A stretch of 64,000 nt of DNA from Halomonas denitrificans (GTDB lineage Bacteria; Pseudomonadota; Gammaproteobacteria; Pseudomonadales; Halomonadaceae). Position numbers and translations under genes: made by a program. The DNA is taken from assembly GCF_003056305.1 (NCBI RefSeq), contig NZ_PYVX01000010.1, positions 1-64,000 on the forward strand, in the 5' to 3' direction. The notes beneath the pieces were generated by a model. That model worked only from the letters and a program-made list of their open reading frames with translations. It was not told the DNA's origin and searched no databases. This document shows positions 21,360 through 30,324 of this stretch, one piece after another. Numbering within the stretch: the stretch's first letter is position 1; each line of letters starts with the position of its first letter.

Positions 21360-24131
21360 ATGGGAATGTGGAAGCTGAGGCGTCGCGATTTCCTGAAGGG
21401 GCTGGGGCTGACGAGCACCGGCGCCCTGCTCAGCGGCAACGTTTGGGCACTGAATCGCCTGGAGCCGATCGGTGACACCCTGGCCAGCGAGTACCCCTAC
21501 CGCAGCTGGGAAGATCTGTATCGCAACGAGTGGACCTGGGACAGCGTGGGCCACGCCGCCCACTGCATCAACTGCATGGGCAACTGCGCCTGGAACGTCT
21601 ACGTGAAGGACGGCATCGTCATTCGCGAGGAGCAGATCGCCAAGTACCCCCAGGTCAATCCCAACGTCCCCGACGCCAACCCGCGCGGCTGTCAGAAGGG
21701 CGCCATCCACTCCACTGCCATGTACGAGGCCGATCGCCTGCGCTACCCGCTCAAGCGCGCCGGCGAGCGCGGCGAGGGCAAGTGGCAGCGCATCTCCTGG
21801 GACCAGGCCACCGAGGAGATCGCCGACAAGATCATCGACATTTTCGAGAAGTACGGCCCCGGCAAGCTCAAGACGCACCAGGGCTCGGGCAACCAGACCA
21901 TGGTGCGCCAGTCGGCGCCCAACCGCTTCGCCTCGCTGGTGGGCGGCATCCAGCTCGACGGCTTCACCGTGGTGGGCGACCTCAACACCGGCGCCCACCT
22001 CGCCTACGGCAACCCGCTGGAAAGCTTCACCTCCGACGCCTGGTTCGACGCCGACTACATCCTGCTCGGCATGATCAACCCCAACGCCACCCGGATCCCC
22101 GATGCCCACTACATCTGGGAGGCCAAGTACAACGGCGCGCGCATCACCAGCACCGCCCCGGACTACAACCCCAGCTCCATCCATACCGACCTGTGGATGC
22201 CCATCAAGCAGGGCTCCGACCCCTTCCTGGCGATGTCCTTCGTCAACGTGATCATCGAGGAGCGCCTCTTCAAGCCCGCCTTCATGAAGGAGCAGACCGA
22301 CCTGCCGATGCTGGTGCGCATCGACAACGGCAAGCTGCTGCGCGAGGCGGACCTGGTCGAGGGCGGCTCCGACGAGGTCTTCTACCACTGGGATCTGACC
22401 CGCGGCGAGGCGGTCCGGGCCAAGGGCTCGATGGGCGACGATGACAAGACCCTCAAGCTCGGCGACGTCGACCCGGCGCTGGAGGGCGAGTTCGAGGTCG
22501 AGGGCATCAAAGTCACCACGGTCTTCGAGCAGGTCAAGCAGGAGGCGGCCAAGTACACCCCCGAGAGCACCTTCGAGTACACCAACATCCACCCGGACGT
22601 GGTGCGCCAGGAGGCGCGGCACCTGGCCGCCGCCCGCAAGGCGATCGTGATGCTCGGCTACATCACCTCGAGCTACTCCAACTGCCTCTACATCGGCTGG
22701 GGCTACGCCCTGGCGCTGGCGCTGACCGGCCACGGCGGCCGCACCGGCGGGCTCGACACCTCCTGGGTGGTGTGGAACCACCCGAAGTGGACCGAGCTTG
22801 CCACCTTCGACGGCAAGAAGTCGGCCCGCTACGAGCCGGGCGGCCTCGGTGAAGTGCTGCGCGGCGGCATGATGGACGGCATCCGCCGCCACTTCGACAA
22901 CGCCAAGCTCAAGGAGCGCACCGGCTTCGATGTCGACGAGATGGAAGCCATGATGCAGGAGTCCATCGACGAGGGCTGGATGCCCTACTACGGCGAGATC
23001 AAGGGCATGATCTCGATCGCCGACAACACCTTCCGCCGCAACAAGATCGCCGAGACCTACCGCGAGGAGCACCTGCGCCAGGCCAGCGAGCTCTACGTCA
23101 ACATCAACGTGCGCATGGACTCCACCGCCGAGTGGGCCGACTACGTGCTGCCGGCGGCCAGCCACTACGAGGCCTGGGACCTGCGCACCCAGGGCTACCA
23201 CCGCTTCTGCAACGTCTTCACCCAATCGGTACCGCCGGTGGGCGAGTGCAAGCCCGACTGGGACATCATGACGCTGCTGACTAGGAAGATTCAGGAGCGC
23301 GCCATCGCCCGGGGCATCGGCCCGATCCAGGACGGCGAGGTGACCCGCGACCTGCACACCATCCACGACGACTTCACCCGCAACGGCGAGCTCAACACCG
23401 ATTACGACGTCTTCCGCTACATCGTCGAGAACTCGCCGGAGTTCGGCGGCGTGAGCGTGGAGGAGGCGGCCGAGCGCGGCTTCATCGTGATGAACGAGCA
23501 GGCCGGCCTGAACCAGCCGCTGGAGAAGGACCAGCCCTACAACCCCTTCACCGCCCAGACCGACGGCAAGCAGCCCTACGAGACCCTCACCGGGCGCATC
23601 ACCTTCTACTGCGACCACCCGCGCTTCGTGAAGCTGAAGTCCACGGTGCCCACGGCGCGGCTCTACGCCGGCCCCGAGGCGTCGAAGTATCCGCTGCACT
23701 TCTACTCGCCCCACGCCCGCTGGGGGATCCACTCCAACTGGCGCAGCAACAAGTACCTGCTGCGGCTGCAGCGCGGCGAGCCCAACATCTACATCAATCC
23801 GAAGCTCGCCGCGGAGCGCGGCATCCGGGACGGCGACCGGGTCAAGCTGTTCAACGCCAACGGCGAGTTCTTCGCCCAGGCCAAGTTCTACCCGAGCATT
23901 CCGGCCGACTCGATCATGATGGAGCACGGCTGGGAGCCGCATCAGTACATCCATCGCAAGCCGATGAACAACTCCCACGCCACCCTGCTGCAGCCGCTGG
24001 AGCTGGTCGGGGGCTGGGGCCACCTGCAGTTCATCTACGCCAAGTGGAACGCCAACCAGGTGATCCACGAGAGCAGCTACGACATCGCGCTGGCCACAGC
24101 CGACGAAATCGCCGATCCGCGGGCCGTTTAA
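21360..24131 (+). CDS. Type II DMSO-reductase-family molybdoenzyme, catalytic subunit (SerA/ClrA/DdhA-like)
   Basis: A 923-residue catalytic subunit binding bis-MGD molybdenum. It has a Tat signal peptide with RRRDFLKG at residues 7-14, h-region to about 30, so it is exported folded to the periplasm. The FS0 cluster motif is His68-x3-Cys72-x3-Cys76-x34-Cys111, the type II signature. The Mo-ligand region reads VVGDLNTGAHLAYGNP, with the likely Asp ligand. Length matches SerA, ClrA and DdhA (about 910-920). AGGAG precedes the ATG at 21360; an in-frame extension from 21234 is rejected. Gene order A-B-D-C matches selenate reductase, chlorate reductase and dimethylsulfide dehydrogenase, not membrane nitrate reductase: no NarI gene is present. 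The substrate cannot be decided. Confidence 0.88.
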   Translation: MGMWKLRRRDFLKGLGLTSTGALLSGNVWALNRLEPIGDTLASEYPYRSWEDLYRNEWTWDSVGHAAHCINCMGNCAWNVYVKDGIVIREEQIAKYPQVNPNVPDANPRGCQKGAIHSTAMYEADRLRYPLKRAGERGEGKWQRISWDQATEEIADKIIDIFEKYGPGKLKTHQGSGNQTMVRQSAPNRFASLVGGIQLDGFTVVGDLNTGAHLAYGNPLESFTSDAWFDADYILLGMINPNATRIPDAHYIWEAKYNGARITSTAPDYNPSSIHTDLWMPIKQGSDPFLAMSFVNVIIEERLFKPAFMKEQTDLPMLVRIDNGKLLREADLVEGGSDEVFYHWDLTRGEAVRAKGSMGDDDKTLKLGDVDPALEGEFEVEGIKVTTVFEQVKQEAAKYTPESTFEYTNIHPDVVRQEARHLAAARKAIVMLGYITSSYSNCLYIGWGYALALALTGHGGRTGGLDTSWVVWNHPKWTELATFDGKKSARYEPGGLGEVLRGGMMDGIRRHFDNAKLKERTGFDVDEMEAMMQESIDEGWMPYYGEIKGMISIADNTFRRNKIAETYREEHLRQASELYVNINVRMDSTAEWADYVLPAASHYEAWDLRTQGYHRFCNVFTQSVPPVGECKPDWDIMTLLTRKIQERAIARGIGPIQDGEVTRDLHTIHDDFTRNGELNTDYDVFRYIVENSPEFGGVSVEEAAERGFIVMNEQAGLNQPLEKDQPYNPFTAQTDGKQPYETLTGRITFYCDHPRFVKLKSTVPTARLYAGPEASKYPLHFYSPHARWGIHSNWRSNKYLLRLQRGEPNIYINPKLAAERGIRDGDRVKLFNANGEFFAQAKFYPSIPADSIMMEHGWEPHQYIHRKPMNNSHATLLQPLELVGGWGHLQFIYAKWNANQVIHESSYDIALATADEIADPRAV

Positions 24132-24143
24132 GAGGAGATTGCC

Positions 24144-25124
24144 ATGGCTGTCAAACGCCAACTCAGCATGGTGCTGGATCTGAACAAGTGCATCGGCTGC
24201 CAGACCTGCACCGCGGCCTGCAAGCTGATGTGGACCAACCGCAACGGGCGCGAGTTCATGTACTGGAACAACGTGGAGACCCAGCCGGGGCTCGGCTATC
24301 CGCGCGACTACCAGAACATGGGCGGCGGCTTCGACGCCGACGGCGCGCTGCGCCTGGGCCGCCAGCCGAGCCAGGAGGACTACGGCATCCCGTGGGAGTA
24401 CAACTACGAGGAGGCGCTGATGACCGGCACCGACCCGTGGCTGCGCCCCCACGTGAAGCCCACCTGGGGCGCCAACTGGGACGAGGACCAGGGCGAGGGC
24501 GACTACCCCAACAGCTACTACTTCTACCTGCCGCGGCTGTGCAACCACTGCGCCAATCCCGGCTGCCTGGCGGCCTGCACGCGCAACGCCATCTACAAGC
24601 GCCAGGAAGACGGCATCGTGCTGGTCGACCAGGAACGCTGCCGGGGCTATCGCTACTGCGTCAACGCCTGCCCCTACAAGAAGGTCTACTTCAACGAGCA
24701 GATCTCCAAGTCCGAGAAGTGCATCTTCTGCTACCCGCGCATCGAGAAGGGGCTGGCCACCGCCTGCGCCCAGCAGTGCGTCGGCCGCATCCGCTGGATC
24801 GGCTACCGCGACGACGAGGAGGGCCCGATCCACCAGCTGGTGGACAAGTACCAGGTGGCGCTGCCGCTGCACCCCGAGTGGGGCACCCAGCCCAACGTCT
24901 TCTACGTGCCGCCGCTGTCGCCCTCCAAGTACGCCGCCGACGGCCGGGAGCTGGACGAGCCGCGCATCCCGCTGGCGTACCTGGAGAGCCTGTTCGGGCC
25001 GCGCGTCGGCGAGGTGCTCGACACCCTGCAGGCCGAGCGCCAGGCCAAGGCCGAGGGCCGCGAGAGCGAGCTGATGGATACCCTGATCGGCTACAAGCAC
25101 GCCGAGATGTTCAAGCTCAGCTGA
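24144..25124 (+). CDS. Iron-sulfur beta subunit of the type II molybdoenzyme (SerB/ClrB/DdhB-like)
   Basis: A 326-residue NarH-like electron-transfer subunit with four cysteine groups: CIGCQTCTAACKLMW (residues 15-25), CNHCANPGCLAACT, CRGYRYCVNACPYKK and CIFCYPRIEKGLATACAQQC. In the third group the position of the second Cys is Tyr (C-R-G-Y); NarH has Trp there and carries a [3Fe-4S] cluster, so three [4Fe-4S] and one [3Fe-4S] are predicted. There is no signal peptide, as expected for a subunit exported with its Tat-signal partner. It starts 12 bases after the catalytic subunit with an AGGAG. Confidence 0.92.
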   Translation: MAVKRQLSMVLDLNKCIGCQTCTAACKLMWTNRNGREFMYWNNVETQPGLGYPRDYQNMGGGFDADGALRLGRQPSQEDYGIPWEYNYEEALMTGTDPWLRPHVKPTWGANWDEDQGEGDYPNSYYFYLPRLCNHCANPGCLAACTRNAIYKRQEDGIVLVDQERCRGYRYCVNACPYKKVYFNEQISKSEKCIFCYPRIEKGLATACAQQCVGRIRWIGYRDDEEGPIHQLVDKYQVALPLHPEWGTQPNVFYVPPLSPSKYAADGRELDEPRIPLAYLESLFGPRVGEVLDTLQAERQAKAEGRESELMDTLIGYKHAEMFKLS

Positions 25125-25140
25125 GCCGGGAGAGACGACC

Positions 25141-25878
25141 ATGACCGCAGCGCACGCCCTTCCGTCCTCCGCCGTCGCCCGCGCCGAGGCGCGGGGCGCC
25201 GTCTACCGCCTGGCCGCCGCGGCGCTCGGCTACCCGCTGGCCGAGACCCAGCAGGCCTTCGCCGACGGGCGCTTCCACGCGAGCCTCGACGAGGCCTGGC
25301 AGCTGCTTGCCGGCGAGCCCTGGCCGCGACTGGCGCCGAGCGCCAGCCTCGCCGACCTGGAGGTGGGCTACATGGCCACCTTCGTGCACGGCGAGCGGGG
25401 CAAGCCCCGGGTGCCCCTGGTGGCCAACGCCTACCCCGACCTGCTGGCCGGGCTCTCGCCCGGCAGCTACCTGCTCAACGTCCAGGCCTTCTATCGCCAC
25501 TTCGGCCTGACCGCGGCGCTGGGTGACGAGGGGCACACCGACGAGCCGGACCACCTGGTGGCGATGCTCGAGTTCTGCGCCCTGCTCTGCCACCTGGAGC
25601 GCCGCGCCCTGGCCGGCGACGCCGACCCCGCGCCCTATCGCCGGGCCCAGCGGGACTTCCTGGCGCGCTGCCTCGGCCCGCTGCTGCACGCCGTGCGTGA
25701 GCACTACGCCCGGCAGCGCGACCTGGGGCTCGACGCCACCCTCGAGCGGCTGATCCAGACCCTGCCCGACTGGGCCGACCGCCAGCGCCTGACGCTCGAG
25801 GCCGAGGTCGGGCCCTGCCCCGGCCCGAGCGACGCCCGACCGACGCCCGACACCGCACGCCAGGCCCTCTGGGACTGA
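25141..25878 (+). CDS. TorD/NarJ-like assembly chaperone of the molybdoenzyme
   Basis: A 245-residue soluble, mostly helical protein without cysteine clusters or signal. The segment EVGYMATFVHGERGKPRVPL, and DEPDHLVAMLEFCALLCHLE with the DEPDHL core, mark the redox-enzyme maturation protein family (TorD, DmsD, NarJ, SerD/DdhD). It should bind the Tat signal of the catalytic subunit and hold it until the cofactor is inserted; it is not expected in the mature enzyme. Its position between B and C subunits reproduces the A-B-D-C order of Ser, Clr and Ddh. Confidence 0.88.
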   Translation: MTAAHALPSSAVARAEARGAVYRLAAAALGYPLAETQQAFADGRFHASLDEAWQLLAGEPWPRLAPSASLADLEVGYMATFVHGERGKPRVPLVANAYPDLLAGLSPGSYLLNVQAFYRHFGLTAALGDEGHTDEPDHLVAMLEFCALLCHLERRALAGDADPAPYRRAQRDFLARCLGPLLHAVREHYARQRDLGLDATLERLIQTLPDWADRQRLTLEAEVGPCPGPSDARPTPDTARQALWD

Positions 25879-25907
25879 ACGCGACCCGACCGACGAGGAA
25901 CCACGTC

Positions 25908-26702
25908 ATGACACTGCGTGACCTTCTGCCCGGCTCCCTGGCACTCGCGATGGCCCTGACCACCGCCGGCGCCTTTGCCGATCACACCGAGCTCAACCCC
26001 AACGTCAACGAGATCCAGCCCGGCGACACCGTCACGGTCTCCGAGCTGCCCGAGGACATCTACCTGCGCGTCCAGAACGATCCCGACGACCTGATCTGGG
26101 ATCGCCTGCCGATGTACCGCACCACCCTGCTGGCCGCCCCACCGGTGCATGAGTCGGTCCAGCTGCGCTTCGACGAGGACGCGACCCGGGGCAAGCACCT
26201 CTACTTCCAGGTCGCGCGCTCCAGCGAGCGCTTCTACATCCGCCTGAAGTGGAAGGACGACAGCGAGAACCGCACCACCACGGTGGACGACTTCCGCGAC
26301 GGCGTGGCCGTGCAGTACGCCCTGGGCGACGTCGACACCTCCTACATGATGGGCTCCGGCCCGGACGCCCCCGTCAACATCTGGTACTGGCGCGCCGACC
26401 ACGAGCAGCGCATCGAGAACCTCGCCGCCGGCGGCTACGGCAGCACCACCCGGCTGCCCGAGCAGCGCGTCTCCGGCGCCAGCGACTACCACCCGGAGGC
26501 GATCCCCCAGGACAGCGAGTGGCACGTGGTGATGTCGCGCCCGCTGGCGGCCGAGGGCGAGCACGAGGTGAGCTTCGATCGCGACCGGGTGCCGATGGCC
26601 TTCGCCCTCTGGGAGGGCAGCGACAACGAGCGCGACGGCGACAAGCGCGTCACCCACACCTGGATCCTGCTGGACCCCGGTGCCGGCGACACCCAAGGCT
26701 GA
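25908..26702 (+). CDS. Heme-b gamma subunit of the type II molybdoenzyme (SerC/ClrC/DdhC-like)
   Basis: A 264-residue periplasmic protein with a Sec signal (LALAMALTTAGAFA, cut before DHTELN) and the ethylbenzene-dehydrogenase-related heme domain. In this family a Met and a Lys coordinate heme b; candidates are the Met pair in TSYMMGSGPDAPVNIWYW near residue 148 and a Lys in DKRVTHTWIL near 248. It passes electrons between the iron-sulfur subunit and a periplasmic cytochrome or quinol system. No membrane-anchoring cytochrome gene follows, so the complex is probably soluble. Confidence 0.85.
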   Translation: MTLRDLLPGSLALAMALTTAGAFADHTELNPNVNEIQPGDTVTVSELPEDIYLRVQNDPDDLIWDRLPMYRTTLLAAPPVHESVQLRFDEDATRGKHLYFQVARSSERFYIRLKWKDDSENRTTTVDDFRDGVAVQYALGDVDTSYMMGSGPDAPVNIWYWRADHEQRIENLAAGGYGSTTRLPEQRVSGASDYHPEAIPQDSEWHVVMSRPLAAEGEHEVSFDRDRVPMAFALWEGSDNERDGDKRVTHTWILLDPGAGDTQG

Positions 26703-26714
26703 GGAGGCATCACG

Positions 26715-27839
26715 ATGTCGGTATCCCACTTTTCCCCCCGCGACCCCGGCCCCGCCCGCGACCCGCTGGCGCTGGCCCCCGAGGACTGCGGTCGCGGCCA
26801 CGCCTGCCAGTTCTGCCCTCAGGAGGAAACGTGCGGCCTCGAGAAGGGCCACCACGAGAAGCGGCTGATCGAGTCGCGCCTGGCCGGGATCGGCCAGATC
26901 ATCATGGTGATGGCCAACAAGGGCGGCGTCGGCAAGAGCACCGTCTCGGCCAACCTGGCCGCGGGACTCGCCGCGCGGGGCTATCGCGTGGGGGTGGCCG
27001 ATGCCGACATCCACGGCCCCAACCAGAGCCGCTTCTTCGGCTGCGTCGGGGAGCGCGTGCGCCTCGGCGAGCAGGGGCTCGCGCCCCGGGCCTTCGCGGC
27101 CGACGGCATCGCGCACCCGCTGCGGGTCGGCTCGCTGGCCTTCATGATGGAGCGCGACGACACCCCCATCGTGTGGCGCGACGCCTACAAGCACGACTTC
27201 ATGCACCACCTGATCGGCTCCTTCGACTGGGGGCCGCTCGATTTCCTGGTGATCGACATGCCGCCGGGCACCGGCAACGAGCTGATCACCCTGGCCGATC
27301 TGCTCGAGGGGCACGACGTGGCCGCCCTGCTCGCCACCACCCCCCAGGAGGTGGCACTGATGGACAGCCTCAAGGCGGTGCGCTTCTGCCAGGAGCGCCA
27401 GCTGCCGCTGCTCGGGGTGGTGGAGAACATGGCCGGCGTCACCTGCCCCCACTGCGGCGGCGAGTTCCACCTCTTCCCGCGGGCGCATCTCGCCGCGGCG
27501 CTGGCCGAGGTCGAGGTCGACTCCCTGGCGCAGATCCCGCTCTCGCCGGCGCTGGCCAGCGGCTCCGACCGCGGCCAGCCGATCGTGCTGGCGGCCCCCG
27601 AGGGCCCCGAGGCGCAGGCCTTCGCCCCGGTGGTGGAGGCCTGCGTGGCCCACGCCCGCCAGGGCTTCGCCGAGGCCGCGGCGCACTCGCTGCAGGCGCT
27701 GGCGAGCGAGGCCGGCGACGCGCTGGAGGCGGCCCTGGCCCAGGCCCCCGCCGAGCAGCGCGACGAGCTCGAGGCGCAGCTCGCCGACCTGCTCAATGAT
27801 GCGCCCCGGCCCCCCGATCCCGACGCCGCCACCCGCTGA
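26715..27839 (+). CDS. NBP35/Mrp-type P-loop ATPase with N-terminal four-Cys motif
   Basis: A 374-residue ParA/MinD-fold ATPase. Visible are an N-terminal cysteine cluster CGRGHACQFCPQEETC (residues 28-43, four cysteines, resembling the NBP35 N-terminal [4Fe-4S] motif), a deviant Walker A MANKGGVGKST near residue 72, the Mrp signature DADIHGPNQSRFFG, a Walker B VIDMPPGTGNEL and the bridging CPHC pair in AGVTCPHCGGEF. Proteins of this type (ApbC, NBP35, Ind1) carry and transfer iron-sulfur clusters. It follows the gamma subunit after 12 bases, so a dedicated role in maturing this enzyme's clusters is inferred. Its C-terminal 70 residues are Ala/Glu-rich and family-atypical. Confidence 0.87.
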   Translation: MSVSHFSPRDPGPARDPLALAPEDCGRGHACQFCPQEETCGLEKGHHEKRLIESRLAGIGQIIMVMANKGGVGKSTVSANLAAGLAARGYRVGVADADIHGPNQSRFFGCVGERVRLGEQGLAPRAFAADGIAHPLRVGSLAFMMERDDTPIVWRDAYKHDFMHHLIGSFDWGPLDFLVIDMPPGTGNELITLADLLEGHDVAALLATTPQEVALMDSLKAVRFCQERQLPLLGVVENMAGVTCPHCGGEFHLFPRAHLAAALAEVEVDSLAQIPLSPALASGSDRGQPIVLAAPEGPEAQAFAPVVEACVAHARQGFAEAAAHSLQALASEAGDALEAALAQAPAEQRDELEAQLADLLNDAPRPPDPDAATR

Positions 27840-27880
27840 TCCACCGCCTTCACTGGCCGCTTTTGACAGGACGCCACGCC

Positions 27881-29764
27881 ATGACCCAGACCCGCCATGC
27901 CGGCTCGCCCCAGGCCGATCGCCGCCGTTTCTTCCGCCAGCTGCTCGACGGCGGCAATGCCAACCGACCCCAGCGCGCCCCCTGGCGCCGTGTGCCCGAG
28001 GTGGGCGCCGGCGACGGCGACGTGCTCTGGTCGGGCTGGGCCGGCGACGGCGAGGTGTTCGTGGTCGGCGACGAGGGCATGGTGCTGCGCTACACCGGCG
28101 CCCCCGACGACGCCGGCCAGCAGTGGCAGCGCATGCAAGTGCCCACCAACCTGCCCCTCCACGGCCTCTGGGGGACCGCACGGGACCAGCTCATCGCGGT
28201 GGGCTGGATGGGCACCGTGCTGCACTTCGACGGCCGCGCCTGGCAGGCGGTGCGCGGCGGCGTGATCGACGAGGAGAGCGGCCGCTTCGCCCCCTGCGTG
28301 GAGAACACGCCGCTGTTCGCCATCGACGGCACCGCCCGCGGCGAGGCCTGGGCGGTGGGCGACGACGGGATGATCCTGCACTTCGACGGCGCCCAGTGGC
28401 GCACGGAGGAGAGCCCCACCCAGGTCAACCTGCGCGCCGTCGCCTGCACGCCGGGCGGGCGGGTCTATGCCGCCGGCGGCGAGGGCACGGTGCTCGAGCG
28501 CAGCCATGACGGGCGCTGGACGCGGCTCGACTGCCCACTGGGCTCGGGCTTTCACGCCCTGCTGGCGGTCGGCGACGACGAGCTGCTGCTCGGCGGCGGG
28601 CGCTACTTCATCGACCAGGGGGGCTTTCGCGGCGAGCTGGTGCGCTACCGGAACGGCGAGTTCCAGGCGCTGACCTTCGAGACGCCGCTGCGGCGCCTGC
28701 GGGCGCTGAAGGCCTACAAGGATGGCGTGCTGATCGTCGGCGACCAGGGGCACCTCTACTACCTGAAGGACCTGCGCCTGGACCGCCTGGAGAGCAACAG
28801 CCGACACGACCTGATGGACATCGTGCCCCTGCCCACCGGCGAGGCCCTGGCGGTGGGCGACTTCGGCACCATCATGACCGCCGCCCCCGACTTCACCGAG
28901 GCCCTGGCGCCGCCGCCCGCGGCGGTGCGCCCCAAGGCCTGGGAGGCCATGGCCTCGCCCACCGACCGCCAGCTGTGGGGGCTGTGGGAGGCGCCGGACG
29001 GCACCTGCTACGCCTGCGGCGAGGCCGGCACCGTGCTGCGCCTGGCGGGCGAGGCCTGGGAGCTCTTGCCGGCGCCCAGCGAGCTGGCCGTGCACTGCGT
29101 CTGGGACGCCGGCCACGGCGGGCTCTTCGCCGCCGGCCAGCTGGGGCGCATCTACCGCTTCGACGGCGAGCGCTGGCAACTGCACTTCGACCTGCACCTG
29201 GACCTGACGATCCTGGCGATGTGGGGCACCGGCCCCGACTCGCTCTACGCGGTGGGCGACGAGGGCCTGGTGCTGCACTTCGACGGCCTGGGCTGGCGGC
29301 GCATGCCGAGCGGCACCGCCTCGGCCCTCTACGGGCTCTGGGGGCTGGACGACGAGCACCTGCTGGCGGTGGGGGACTTCGGCCTGGTGCTGCGCTACAA
29401 CGGCCGCGAGTGGGCCGAGTTCAACGTCGGCACCGAGAGCTTCCTCTACGGCGTGTGGGGGCGTGCCCTGGACGACATCTACGCCGTGGGCCTCTCCGGG
29501 GCCCTGGCGCACTTCAACGGCCAGCGCTGGCAGCTCGAGCCGACGCGCCTGCGCGACGACCTGCTCGGCATCTCAGGCTCGCCGGCCGCCGGGGTCAGCG
29601 CCGTGGGCACCCGCGGGTGCGCCCTGCGCCTCACCGAGGGCCAGTGGCTGAGCGAGGAGACCGGCACCGAGGCCGGCCTGCGCGCGGTGTGCGCCACCCG
29701 CGGCGGCGCCACCTACGCGGTGGGGGATCGCGGCACCATCATGCGCCGCCGCCCCGAGGCCTGA
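27881..29764 (+). CDS. 14-repeat beta-propeller protein (probable twin seven-bladed propeller)
   Basis: A 627-residue protein of unknown function. After an N-terminal basic patch (DRRRFFRQLLDGG, residues 13-25, Tat-like arginines but no hydrophobic region) come about 14 repeats of 36-48 residues with a core like AVGDxGxVLHFDGxxW and an LxGLWG entry. Repeats 1-7 and 8-14 are separated by a Pro/Ala-rich linker near residues 340-360, which suggests two seven-bladed propellers. No signal peptide is evident, so it is likely cytoplasmic. The ATG at 27881 with AGGA upstream is preferred over TTG 27863. It is the last gene of the molybdoenzyme operon. A scaffold or maturation role is inference only; the family resembles Ycf48/WD-like repeat proteins. 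Confidence 0.75.
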   Translation: MTQTRHAGSPQADRRRFFRQLLDGGNANRPQRAPWRRVPEVGAGDGDVLWSGWAGDGEVFVVGDEGMVLRYTGAPDDAGQQWQRMQVPTNLPLHGLWGTARDQLIAVGWMGTVLHFDGRAWQAVRGGVIDEESGRFAPCVENTPLFAIDGTARGEAWAVGDDGMILHFDGAQWRTEESPTQVNLRAVACTPGGRVYAAGGEGTVLERSHDGRWTRLDCPLGSGFHALLAVGDDELLLGGGRYFIDQGGFRGELVRYRNGEFQALTFETPLRRLRALKAYKDGVLIVGDQGHLYYLKDLRLDRLESNSRHDLMDIVPLPTGEALAVGDFGTIMTAAPDFTEALAPPPAAVRPKAWEAMASPTDRQLWGLWEAPDGTCYACGEAGTVLRLAGEAWELLPAPSELAVHCVWDAGHGGLFAAGQLGRIYRFDGERWQLHFDLHLDLTILAMWGTGPDSLYAVGDEGLVLHFDGLGWRRMPSGTASALYGLWGLDDEHLLAVGDFGLVLRYNGREWAEFNVGTESFLYGVWGRALDDIYAVGLSGALAHFNGQRWQLEPTRLRDDLLGISGSPAAGVSAVGTRGCALRLTEGQWLSEETGTEAGLRAVCATRGGATYAVGDRGTIMRRRPEA

Positions 29765-29800
29765 ACCGCGCCGGCGGCGGATGCCAGGTCTCGCCGCGCG

Positions 29801-30124
29801 CTAGCGCTCGTCGGCGCGGCGGCTCACGCTGCAGCCCAGGCAGCGCCGGAACGTCGCCTCGGCCGGGGTCTTGATCAGCGTCTCCGCGGCGGCATCGACG
29901 TTGCCGCCCAGCGCCGAAAAGGGCAGCGACACCAGAAAGACCGCCGTGCCGCCCAGGGTGGCCACCGCCAGCAGCGGCCGGGCGATGACGGCATCGGCGA
30001 TCATCGCCCCGCCGCTCGGCCGGATCCTCTCGTCGTTGCCGACGGCCATGGACGGCAGGCTGCCCAGCAGCAGCCCCATGGCCAGCAGGCCGACGATCAT
30101 GCGCTTGCCCAGTCGCTTCATCAT
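29801..30124 (-). CDS. Small exported/membrane protein with C-terminal RCLGC motif, unknown function
   Basis: A 107-residue protein with a signal-like N-terminus (KRMIVGLLAMGLLLGSLPSMAV), a second hydrophobic stretch (PLLAVATLGGTAVFLVSLPF) and a C-terminal FRRCLGCSVSRR. I recognise this general layout from small proteins common in Pseudomonas and Halomonas, but no function is established. AAGGAG precedes the ATG at 30124. It is convergent with the propeller gene with only 36 bases between stops. Confidence 0.6.
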   Translation of the reverse strand: MMKRLGKRMIVGLLAMGLLLGSLPSMAVGNDERIRPSGGAMIADAVIARPLLAVATLGGTAVFLVSLPFSALGGNVDAAAETLIKTPAEATFRRCLGCSVSRRADER

Positions 30125-30324
30125 GCTCACTCCTTATGCGGATTCCTGGCCCTCACCGGGGTGTCCCTGCCCCTCCGGCCCTGGCCTGTGCGTGGCGCAC
30201 CCTCAGACCAGCGCCTAGACTCACGAGAGTTACACAAGTTCACAGGGTTTCCTAACAGGGTAGCTGGCTTTTGCCCCCTGCCCAGTACCGCGGGCGCCGC
30301 CCGCTCCATGCAAAGGAGCGCATG

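Noticed and set aside
21246..25142. Very long open frame antisense to the molybdoenzyme genes
   Set aside because: Composition artefact; the plus strand has conserved cluster motifs and ribosome sites.
21360..26702. Respiratory nitrate reductase NarGHJI
   Set aside because: The catalytic subunit is about 300 residues shorter than NarG, has a twin-arginine signal, no NarI follows, and the last subunit is a signal-bearing heme-b protein.
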